From positions 1 to 64,000 of the forward strand of contig NZ_FNFN01000006.1 in the NCBI RefSeq assembly GCF_900101045.1: 64,000 nucleotides of DNA, in the 5' to 3' direction. Shown here piece after piece: positions 49,125-58,297 of the stretch. Source of the stretch: Nocardioides sp. YR527 (GTDB lineage Bacteria > Actinomycetota > Actinomycetes > Propionibacteriales > Nocardioidaceae). Position numbers and translations under genes: made by a program. Under the pieces are notes generated by a model that searched no databases, was not told the origin of the DNA, and saw only the letters and a list, made by a program, of their open reading frames with translations. Each line of letters starts with the position of its first letter. Position 1 is the stretch's first letter.

Positions 49125-50242
49125 TGCCGGCCCCGATGCCCGCCTCGATCCCGGTCTCGCAGAGGCTGCCTGACTTCCCCTGGGACAAGCTCGCCCCGTT
49201 CAAGGAGAAGGCGTCCGCGCACGCCGGCGGTCTGGTCGACCTCTCGATCGGCACCCCGGTCGACCCGACGCCGGCGGTGATCCAGAAGGCGCTCGCCGAG
49301 GCGGCCGACTCACCCGGATACCCGACCACGATCGGTACGCCGGCGGTGCGTCAGGCCGCGATCGACTGGCTCGCGCGCAACCACGGGGTCTCGGGTCTGG
49401 GCTTGGACAACGTGCTGCCCGTGATCGGCTCCAAGGAGCTGATCGGCTCGCTGCCGCTGCACCTGGGCATCGGCCAGGGTGACCTGATCGCCTACCCGGA
49501 GCTCGCCTACCCGACCTACGAGGTCTCCGCGGCGCTCGTCGGCGCCGACACCGTCGCCACCGACTCGCTGGTCGCGCTGGGGCCGAAGGCGCCGAAGATC
49601 CTGTGGATCAATTCGCCCTCCAACCCCTCGGGTCGCGTGCTTCCGGTGGAGCACCTGCGCAAGACGGTGGAGTGGGCGCGCGAGCGCGGCACGCTGCTGA
49701 TCTCCGACGAGTGCTACATCGAGTGCGCCTGGGAGGCCTCGCCGGTCTCGATCCTGCACCCTGACGTCTGTGACGGCTCCTACGACGGCATCCTCGCCGT
49801 CCACTCGCTCTCGAAGCGCTCCAACCTCGCGGGCTACCGCGAGGCCTTCGTCGCCGGTGACGCCTCGGTCCTCGCCGAGCTCCTCGCGGTCCGCAAGAAC
49901 CTCGGCCTGATGATGCCCGGCCCGCAGCAGGTCGCCATGGTGACGGCGCTCGCCGACGACCAGCACGCCAAGGAGCAGCACTCCCGCTACGCCGCTCGGC
50001 GCGCCAAGCTCAAGGCGGCGCTGGAGTCGGCCGGCTTCCGCATCGACCACTCCGAGGCTTCGTTGTATCTGTGGTCCACTCGTGACGAGGACTGCTGGGC
50101 CACCGTCGAGTGGCTCGCCGAGCGCGGCATCCTGGCCGCTCCCGGCGCCTTCTACGGCCGCGCCGGCAGCCAGCACGTACGCATCGCCTTCACCGCCACC
50201 GACGAGCGCGTCGACGCGGCCGTCGCCCGCCTCACGGCGTAG
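49124..50242 (+). CDS. dapC: Succinyldiaminopimelate transaminase (DapC)
   Basis: 372 residues, a fold-type I aminotransferase. The PLP lysine is in VHSLSKRSNLAGYR, with NSPSNPSGRVLP and SDECYIECAWE around the cofactor pocket. It makes N-succinyl-2-amino-6-ketopimelate interconvert with LL-succinyl-DAP in lysine and peptidoglycan synthesis. It is co-translated with fdxA. dapD, the preceding enzyme of the pathway, is 2.2 kb downstream on the other strand. Confidence 0.93.
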   Translation: MPAPMPASIPVSQRLPDFPWDKLAPFKEKASAHAGGLVDLSIGTPVDPTPAVIQKALAEAADSPGYPTTIGTPAVRQAAIDWLARNHGVSGLGLDNVLPVIGSKELIGSLPLHLGIGQGDLIAYPELAYPTYEVSAALVGADTVATDSLVALGPKAPKILWINSPSNPSGRVLPVEHLRKTVEWARERGTLLISDECYIECAWEASPVSILHPDVCDGSYDGILAVHSLSKRSNLAGYREAFVAGDASVLAELLAVRKNLGLMMPGPQQVAMVTALADDQHAKEQHSRYAARRAKLKAALESAGFRIDHSEASLYLWSTRDEDCWATVEWLAERGILAAPGAFYGRAGSQHVRIAFTATDERVDAAVARLTA

Positions 50243-50279
50243 CCGGCCGGGGTTTGCCCTATACGTGAAGATTGGTGGA

Positions 50280-51299
50280 GTGAGCGCACAGCCGGGGACC
50301 CCGACGGGCCCGCCGACCATCCCGCCTCCGAGTCCTCCGGGACCTCCGGGGCCGAGGCTCCCGGAGCCGGCGCGTGAGGCACTGCGGAAGTCGGCACGGG
50401 AGGCCCGCAAGCAGCTGCGTCCGGTGCGCAAGCACCTCATCGTCCTCGGTGTCGTCATCGCCGTCGCCCTGGTCTTCGCCGGCCTCCGGCTCCTCGGTGT
50501 CGGGGTCAGCGGCATCCCGGTCCTCTCCCGTGAGGCCTGCACCGTCACGGCCGAGGACACGACCTACGACCTCTCCATCGACGAGGCCGAGCAGGCCTCG
50601 GCGATCGCCGCCATCGCCGTACGCCGCGGGCTCCCGGCCCGCGCCGCCTCGGTCGTGCTCGCTGTCGAGATCGCCGACCACTCGCTCGAGCGGGATGCGG
50701 CGAAGGCGGCCGGCCTCTACGACCGGCTCTCCGGGGTCCCCGACTACCGCCAGCAGTCCGTACCCGGCGTCGCCCAGCAGATCAGCGACGGCTCGCGCGA
50801 CGGCTACCGCGACGCCGAGCCCGAGGCACGGGCCCTCGCCTCGGCGCTGACCGGGAACACCCCCGAGGCGTTCTCGTGCGTGGTCAAGGGCGGTGCCGAC
50901 GAGGTCTCGGACCAGCTCAGTGCGGCCGGGCTCACCTCGCGTGCGGAGACGGTGCGTGGTGACGTACGCACGGCTTTCGGGGACGTTCCCGACGGCGGTT
51001 TCCAGCCCGGCGGGGTGACCACCGGCCACATGGTCGGCTCTGCCCACTACGAGGGCCGCGCCGTCGACTACTTCTTCCGACCCATCAACGCCCGCAACAA
51101 CATCAGGGGCTGGTCCCTGGCGCAGTACCTCGTCGCCAACGCCGACCGTCTCGACATCGAGACCGTCATTTTCGACGACCGCATCTGGACCAAGCGCCGC
51201 TCCGCCGCCGGCTGGCGCGACTACGACGTCCCACCCCGCGGCGGCGACCAGGCCATCCTCGAGCACCGCGACCACGTCCACGTCGACGTAGCCGACTAA
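50280..51299 (+). CDS. Membrane-anchored lysozyme-like paralogue, catalytic segment degenerate
   Basis: 339 residues from the GTG at 50280 (50265 is possible). A Pro-rich cytoplasmic N-terminus (residues 1-60) leads to one membrane helix (HLIVLGVVIAVALVFAGLRLL). The outside part contains IAVRRGLPARAASVVLAVEI, clearly related to KRGLPARAATIAIATAIQES in the convergent gene at 51521. Where that protein has QESKL, this one has ADHSL, so the lytic-transglycosylase-type Glu appears lost. The C-terminus (RGWSLAQYLVANAD, FDDRIWTKRR) also aligns. Function unknown, perhaps cell-wall binding without cleavage. Confidence 0.75.
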   Translation: MSAQPGTPTGPPTIPPPSPPGPPGPRLPEPAREALRKSAREARKQLRPVRKHLIVLGVVIAVALVFAGLRLLGVGVSGIPVLSREACTVTAEDTTYDLSIDEAEQASAIAAIAVRRGLPARAASVVLAVEIADHSLERDAAKAAGLYDRLSGVPDYRQQSVPGVAQQISDGSRDGYRDAEPEARALASALTGNTPEAFSCVVKGGADEVSDQLSAAGLTSRAETVRGDVRTAFGDVPDGGFQPGGVTTGHMVGSAHYEGRAVDYFFRPINARNNIRGWSLAQYLVANADRLDIETVIFDDRIWTKRRSAAGWRDYDVPPRGGDQAILEHRDHVHVDVAD

Positions 51300-51513
51300 G
51301 CCGAGACGTCAGGCAGGTCGGCCGAGACGTCAGGTACGTCGGCCGAGTCAGCAATCGATTGCCATCTCGCACGACGTACCTGACGCCTCGATCGGTGCGA
51401 GCGACGGCTCGGTAAGCATGGCGAGGCGTCACTTACGTCGGCCGAGTTGGCACATGGTTGCCAACTCGGCCGACGTGCGTGACGCCTCGGCCGACGTAGG
51501 TGACGCCTCGACA
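51299..51513. repeat. Composite element: 21-bp repeats around hairpin cores (copy 2)
   Basis: Plus-oriented units lie at 51299-51319, 51320-51340 and 51419-51439. Inverted units lie at 51373-51393, 51472-51492 and 51493-51513. Two hairpin cores are embedded: an imperfect one at 51341-51369 and a perfect one at 51440-51471 (GGCCGAGTTGGCA, loop CATGGT, exact complement). Unit and core are the same as in copy 1 at 33196-33353. It again fills the gap between convergent genes; here two modules appear to be joined. Confidence 0.85.
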
Positions 51514-51520
51514 GGGGGTC

Positions 51521-52369
51521 TCAGGCGAGGGTGACGAGGATCTGGTCGCCGGAGGCGTCGGGGGTGTCGGCCCACTCCTCGTCCTTGCCTGCGGACCAGG
51601 TGCGGCCGTCGTAGGCGATGGCGGAGGCGCCGAACTCGCTGGCCCGGGCGAGTACGTAGTGGGCGACTGCCCAGCCGTTGCGCTGGCCGGTCTCGCCGGC
51701 GTCGACGGGGATGACCACGGTGCTGCCGTCGACCCGGGCGCGGCCGACCATCTGGCCGAGCAGCTGGTTGACCTCGGTCTTGGTCGCCTGCGGCTTGCCG
51801 GAGCCGGCCTCGGGCTCGTCGATCCGGCAGGTCAGCGCGGCGGGGGAGTAGCCGCTGATCGCGGAGGCGATCGCGCGGCCCTCGCCCTCGTGGTCGGCGT
51901 ACGCCTCGGGGTAGGCCGAGCGCTGCACCTCCTGCGCCGCCTCGGTGACCACCATGTCCTCGTAGCCCTCGATCTTCACGAGCGCGTCGTAGAACTTGTT
52001 GGTGGCGTAGACGGGGTCCTGGACCTGCTCCTCGGTGCCCCAGCCCATCGATGGACGCTGCTGGAAGAGGCCGAGCGAGTCCCGGTCACCGTGGCTGATG
52101 TTGTAGAGCTTCGACTCCTGGATCGCGGTCGCGATCGCGATCGTGGCCGCCCGTGCGGGCAGGCCGCGCTTGAGCCCGAGCGCCGTGATCACGGCGGCGT
52201 TGCCCATCTGCTCGGGGTCGAAGCGCGCCTCGTACTCGCCCGCGACCGCCGTGCACTGCTGGAGGTCGGGCAGGATCGAGTCCAGCTTGTCCGTCGCGGC
52301 CTGGACGACCCAGTAGATGCCGCCGGCGACCACGCTGAGCACCACCAGGGCGGTGAGAAGCTTCTTCAA
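51521..52369 (-). CDS. Membrane-anchored lysozyme/transglycosylase-like protein
   Basis: 282 residues from a TTG at 52369, chosen because it yields a clean N-terminus (MKKLLTALVVLSVVAGGIYW) that serves as a signal anchor; upstream residues overlap dapD. The outside domain has KRGLPARAATIAIATAIQES and LYNISHGDRDSLGLFQQRPS, a goose-lysozyme/SLT-like pattern with a candidate catalytic Glu in IQES. The C-terminal half (NGWAVAHYVLARASEF, YDGRTWSAG) is shared with the convergent paralogue at 50280. It probably cuts or binds peptidoglycan. Relatives are sometimes misnamed heavy metal transporter. Confidence 0.75.
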   Translation of the reverse strand: MKKLLTALVVLSVVAGGIYWVVQAATDKLDSILPDLQQCTAVAGEYEARFDPEQMGNAAVITALGLKRGLPARAATIAIATAIQESKLYNISHGDRDSLGLFQQRPSMGWGTEEQVQDPVYATNKFYDALVKIEGYEDMVVTEAAQEVQRSAYPEAYADHEGEGRAIASAISGYSPAALTCRIDEPEAGSGKPQATKTEVNQLLGQMVGRARVDGSTVVIPVDAGETGQRNGWAVAHYVLARASEFGASAIAYDGRTWSAGKDEEWADTPDASGDQILVTLA

Positions 52370-52395
52370 CTCGGCACTCTGCTCTTCGGCGAGAG

Positions 52396-53325
52396 TCAGT
52401 TCGCGTGGAGGGCGGCGTTGAGCTCGATGCCCTCGCCCTTCCACGGAACGGCCTCGATGGCGCCGCTGACCGAGTTGCGACGGAAGAGGATGTTGGAGGC
52501 GCCGGAGAGCTCGCCGGCCTTCGTCACGGTGCCGTCGGGGAGCGTCACCTTGGTCCCGAAGGTGACGTAGCACCCTGCCTCGACGACCGCGTCGTCACCC
52601 AGGGAGATGCCGATGCCCGAGTTGGCACCGAGCAGGCAGCGCTGGCCGATGGAGATGACGGCCTTGCCGCCGCCGGAGAGGGTGCCCATGATCGAGGCGC
52701 CGCCACCGACGTCGGAGCCGTCGCCGACGACGACACCGCCGGAGATCCGGCCCTCGACCATCGAGGCGCCGAGGGTGCCGGCGTTGAAGTTGACGAAGCC
52801 CTCGTGCATCACGGTGGTGCCGGCGGCCAGGTGGGCGCCGAGGCGGACGCGGTCGGCGTCGCCGATGCGGATCCCCGAAGGCACGACGTAGTCGACCATC
52901 CGCGGGAACTTGTCCACGCCGTAGACGGTGACGTGCTGGCCCGCTGCGCGCAGCCGGGCGCGGGTGAGCTCGAAGCCCTCGACGGCGCACGGGCCGGCGC
53001 TGGTCCACACCACGTTGGTGAGCAGGCCGAAGATGCCGTCGAGGTTCTGCCCGTGCGGCTGCACGAGGCGGTGGGAGAGGAGGTGGAGTCGCAGCCAGAC
53101 GTCCTCGGTGGTCACGGGCGCGGTGTCGAGGTCCTTGACCTCGACGAGCGTGACCTTCGTGGTCACCTGACGCACCTCGTCGGTGCCCTCGAGCGCGGTC
53201 AGCTCGGCCGGCGCGGTCGCGTCGGCGGGCTTGTCGCCCAGCTGCGGCGCGGGGAACCACACGTCCAGAACAGAGTTGTCGGCGGCGTACGTCACGAGGC
53301 CGAAGGCCCAAGCTGCATTCGTCAC
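52396..53325 (-). CDS. dapD: Tetrahydrodipicolinate N-succinyltransferase (DapD)
   Basis: 309 residues. The C-terminal left-handed beta-helix is obvious from hexapeptide repeats (ISGGVVVGDGSDVGGGASIM, ISIGQRCLLGANSGIGISLG). The N-terminal half is the actinobacterial-type DapD domain. It transfers succinyl from succinyl-CoA to tetrahydrodipicolinate in the DAP/lysine pathway, one step before DapC (49124-50242). The start is GTG at 53325. The lysozyme-like gene lies immediately downstream, so dapD and a wall-acting protein may share a transcript. Confidence 0.95.
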   Translation of the reverse strand: MTNAAWAFGLVTYAADNSVLDVWFPAPQLGDKPADATAPAELTALEGTDEVRQVTTKVTLVEVKDLDTAPVTTEDVWLRLHLLSHRLVQPHGQNLDGIFGLLTNVVWTSAGPCAVEGFELTRARLRAAGQHVTVYGVDKFPRMVDYVVPSGIRIGDADRVRLGAHLAAGTTVMHEGFVNFNAGTLGASMVEGRISGGVVVGDGSDVGGGASIMGTLSGGGKAVISIGQRCLLGANSGIGISLGDDAVVEAGCYVTFGTKVTLPDGTVTKAGELSGASNILFRRNSVSGAIEAVPWKGEGIELNAALHAN

Positions 53326-53393
53326 GGGGCGCAGTCTAGTGGCCGAGCCTGAGTGGTCCCTTATCGACAGTCTCGACGTGCGAACATGAGGGG

Positions 53394-53684
53394 GTGAGCA
53401 AGAAGAGCGCGCCGCCGACGCCCCGCCTGATCCAGGCCGAGGACGGCACCTGGACCCTGGAGATCCCCGGTGTGGCGACCAGCAAGGGTCATCCGGCGCC
53501 GGAGTGGGCGATGGCCAAGGGCGTCGAGGTCGTACGCCGTGCCGCCTCCGACATCGTCCGGAGCTGGATCAACTCCCAACCGGTCAGCGACGCCGAGAAG
53601 CAGGTGGTCCTGCTCGTCACCCGAGGTGACTCGCAGGTGTACGCCTGGCTCGACGCCGCCTTCGCCGACGACAGCCCCCGCTAG
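53394..53684 (+). CDS. Small uncharacterised protein
   Basis: 96 residues, start GTG 53394. No family is recognised. It opens with a basic, Pro-rich segment, then WTLEIPGVATSKGHP and an amphipathic helix around VVRRAASDIVRSWI. It ends near VVLLVTRGDSQVYAWLDAAF. No signal or membrane segment. GAACAT (53382-53387) 6 nt before the GTG may be a leaderless -10. It is divergent from dapD with a 68-bp gap and convergent with ybdD. Confidence 0.55.
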   Translation: MSKKSAPPTPRLIQAEDGTWTLEIPGVATSKGHPAPEWAMAKGVEVVRRAASDIVRSWINSQPVSDAEKQVVLLVTRGDSQVYAWLDAAFADDSPR

Positions 53685-53697
53685 AGCGCCGGAGCCG

Positions 53698-53894
53698 CTA
53701 GCAGCAGCGGGCCTGCGGGTTGTGCTCCTTCTCGTCGGCCCGGTGCCGCTCGAACGCACGCCGGCTCATCGGCTCGGCGCCGTCGCGCTCGCATCGGGCG
53801 ACGTACTCGTCCCACTTCGCCTCCCCGGTCGCCTGGCGGAGCAGCCGCCAGGCGCCGGAGAAGCGGTCGGAGAGACGATCGGCGAGCACACTCA

Positions 53895-53895
<1 letters not shown>
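53698..53895 (-). CDS. YbdD/YjiX family (DUF466) small protein
   Basis: 65 residues. The start MSVLADRLSDRF is at 53895. A YbdD-type pattern follows (WRLLRQATGEAKWDEYVARC, ending NPQARCC, the Cys-Cys tail). YbdD-like proteins are nearly always encoded after CstA/BtsT transporters and are thought to affect them. Here the ATG overlaps the CstA stop by one base, confirming the pairing. Confidence 0.85.
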
Positions 53896-56081
<2,186 letters not shown>

Positions 56082-56168
56082 GGTCTCCCTCTGATTCAGC
56101 GCGGTACGGTCGTTGTGACCGCTGTCTCAGCCTAGTCTCAGGAAACCGCCTGTGGAGCGGGGGAGGGG

Positions 56169-56744
56169 CTACTGCCCGGTACGCCCGTCGATGACCTCGC
56201 GCAGCAGGTCGGCGTGACCCGCGTGGCGGGCGTACTCCTCGACCATGTGGACCAGGATGTCGCGCACGGAGGAGGTCTCGCCGTCGCTGTTGTAGACGAC
56301 GACATCGCCCATCGACTCGTCGGTCTGGGTGTCGAGCCAGGCGTCGGCCCGCGCGATCTGCTCCTTCCAGGCTGCGTACGCCTCATCCACGCAGGCCTGG
56401 GTCGGCTCGACGCCGTCGAAGTCGACGTCGGATGCATCGGCGCTCCAGTAGGGCCGCGGCTCGTCGAGCCGCCCCTGGAAGGCGCGCTGGAACCAGCCGT
56501 GCTCCACCTTCGCCATGTGCCTGACCAGCCCGAGCAGGCTCATCGTGCTCGGCGGCACGCTTCGGCGGGCGAGCTGCTCCGGAGTCAGGTCCTGGCCCTT
56601 GAGCTCGAGGGTGAGCCGGTAGTGGCGCAGGTAGTCGCGGTAGGTCGCCAGCTCGCCGACGGCCTGCTCGTCCTGGTGGCGCGGATCCTCGCCCTCGGGG
56701 AGCCAGATGCCGCCGAAACCCACCTGCCGCTGTTCGCTGCTCAT
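56169..56744 (-). CDS. DinB-family (DUF664) protein, second copy
   Basis: 191 residues. The four-helix pattern carries metal-type histidines in RHMAKVEHGWFQRAF and HMVEEYARHAGHADLLREVI. The first helix begins TYRDYLRHYRLTLELKGQDL. As with the copy at 15.5 kb, a thiol-dependent transferase is the family-level guess; with mshB in this genome mycothiol would be the co-substrate. The two copies share the DUF664 plan but are only distantly alike. It lies between cstA and an enoyl-CoA hydratase gene, with no clear operon. Confidence 0.87.
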   Translation of the reverse strand: MSSEQRQVGFGGIWLPEGEDPRHQDEQAVGELATYRDYLRHYRLTLELKGQDLTPEQLARRSVPPSTMSLLGLVRHMAKVEHGWFQRAFQGRLDEPRPYWSADASDVDFDGVEPTQACVDEAYAAWKEQIARADAWLDTQTDESMGDVVVYNSDGETSSVRDILVHMVEEYARHAGHADLLREVIDGRTGQ

Positions 56745-56798
56745 GGGCCCACCCTCGCGGAACGAGCGCCTTTCGGCCAGCGATTTCAGCCAGCGATT

Positions 56799-57569
56799 TC
56801 AGGCGGTGAAGCTGGGCGGCCGCTTCTCCAGGAACGCGTTGATGCCCTCGCGGCCCGAGGCCGAGCCGCCGAGCGCGGAGATGGACTGCGCTTCGCGGCG
56901 CAGCGCGGACTCGGGGTTGGGGTCGGCGACGTCGCGGATCAGGTGCTTGGTGCGGGCCAGCGCCTCGGGGGAGCCGGAGAGCAGGGTCGCGACGACCTCG
57001 TCGACCGTGGCGGCGAGGTCGTCGGCAGGTACGACGCGGGCGACCAGCCCGGCCTCGAGCGCCTCGGTCGCGGAGAGCATGTCGCCCAGCAGGGTCAGCC
57101 GGAGCACCCGGTGCAGCCCCAGGGTGTGCACGAGGAGCGAACCGCCCCCGTCGACCGAGAGGCCGACCTTCGCATAGGCGAGGCTGAACTTCGCCCGGTC
57201 GGCGGCTATGACGATGTCGGCGGCCGCGGCCAGCGGGAAGCCGACCCCGGCGGCGGTGCCCTGGACGGCGCTGACCACGATCGCGTCGCAGCGGACCAGC
57301 TCGGTGATCATCCGGTTCGCGCCCTCGGCCAGCTCGAGGATGTAGGGGCCGAGATCGTCGGCGGCCGCGAACCCGGCCAGGTCGCCGCCGACCGAGAAGT
57401 ACTTCCCCTCCGCGGCGAGCACGATCACCCGCGCCGAGTCCGCCTTCGCCCGCAGGATCGCGGCCAGCAGCTCCTCGCCCGCCTTGGGGGAGAAGACGTT
57501 GCCCCGGTCCGAGTTGGTCATCGTGATGCGCGCGCAACCGTCGGCGTACTCGTAGCGAATCAGGCTCAT
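56799..57569 (-). CDS. Enoyl-CoA hydratase/isomerase family protein
   Basis: 256 residues, standard crotonase size. The first oxyanion-hole segment is AAEGKYFSVGGDLAGF and the second is GTAAGVGFPLAAAADIVIAA. The active-site loop is LSVDGGGSLLVHTLGLHRVL, with Asp where many hydratases have Glu, so isomerase or another crotonase activity is possible. It acts in fatty-acid or related CoA metabolism. No beta-oxidation neighbours are present. Confidence 0.88.
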   Translation of the reverse strand: MSLIRYEYADGCARITMTNSDRGNVFSPKAGEELLAAILRAKADSARVIVLAAEGKYFSVGGDLAGFAAADDLGPYILELAEGANRMITELVRCDAIVVSAVQGTAAGVGFPLAAAADIVIAADRAKFSLAYAKVGLSVDGGGSLLVHTLGLHRVLRLTLLGDMLSATEALEAGLVARVVPADDLAATVDEVVATLLSGSPEALARTKHLIRDVADPNPESALRREAQSISALGGSASGREGINAFLEKRPPSFTA

Positions 57570-57606
57570 GCGCGCATCCTGCCAGGTGCGCGGCTAGGGT
57601 CGCAGC

Positions 57607-58053
57607 GTGATCACGGTGCGTCGGGTGGAGGTCGAGGAGACGTATCCGTTGCGGGCGAAGGTGCTGCGCAACGGTGGGCCGCCGGAGGCGGCGAAGGTTC
57701 CGGGGGACGACGGTCCCGAGGTCGCGACGTACGCGGCGCTGGATGTGGACGGGAGCCTGATCGGGTGTGTGGGGCTGTTCCCCGAAAGCTGCCCTGATCT
57801 GGCCGAGCACCCGGGGAGAGGGTGGCGGATCCGGGGGATGGCGACGGCGGACGGGTGGCGCGGGCGGGGTGTCGGAGCCGAGGTGCTGCAGGCGGCGCTG
57901 GACCATGTCGTAGCCGAGGGCGGTGGGCTGGTCTGGTGCAACGCGCGTACGCCGGCTGTGCCGTTCTACGAGCGGGCCGGCTTCCAGGAGATCGGTGAGC
58001 CGTGGGACGACCCCGAGATCGGCCCGCACGTGCGGATGTGGCGCGCGGTGTGA
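57607..58053 (+). CDS. GNAT-family N-acetyltransferase
   Basis: 148 residues, start GTG 57607. The acetyl-CoA loop is WRGRGVGAEVLQAAL, and the final strands ARTPAVPFYERAGFQEIG are intact, unlike the GNAT at 1080. The acceptor is unknown. TAGGGT (57595-57600) ends 6 nt before the GTG, so translation is probably leaderless. The stop is just upstream of the ileS leader. Confidence 0.88.
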   Translation: MITVRRVEVEETYPLRAKVLRNGGPPEAAKVPGDDGPEVATYAALDVDGSLIGCVGLFPESCPDLAEHPGRGWRIRGMATADGWRGRGVGAEVLQAALDHVVAEGGGLVWCNARTPAVPFYERAGFQEIGEPWDDPEIGPHVRMWRAV

Positions 58054-58095
58054 TCGGGTTCGCGCGGCGGGCGTCGGGCGGCGTACTCTTTCCTT

Positions 58096-58297
58096 ACCAG
58101 CATTTGAGCCGTTATCAGCGGCGAGCTCCGGGAAGAACCGGTCCAGCTTCGGCAGGGCCTCAGTAGAACCCGGCGGGAGTGGCCCGTCACAGCCGAAACG
58201 AAGTGGCCCAGGCATGGGTAAGCAGGGTGGTACCGCGGTCGCAAGATCGTCCCTGTGGTGACAACAACCCACTACCACCCAGCAGGAGATGCCGCCG
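58096..58297 (+). promoter_or_regulatory. T-box riboswitch (tRNA-Ile sensing) of ileS, ultrashort Stem I
   Basis: TACTCT (58084-58089) is a possible -10, placing the RNA start near 58096. A very short Stem I, GCCG (58108-58111)/CGGC (58119-58122), displays the Ile codon ATC (58114-58116) in its loop. The T-box sequence AGGGTGGTACCGCG is at 58224-58237, with the pairing CCCT near 58250. TACCACCC (58273-58280) is fully complementary to GGGTGGTA (58225-58232) and lies just before the SD GGAG (58285-58288). No T-run exists, so control is probably at translation, as known for actinobacterial ileS T-boxes. Confidence 0.92.
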
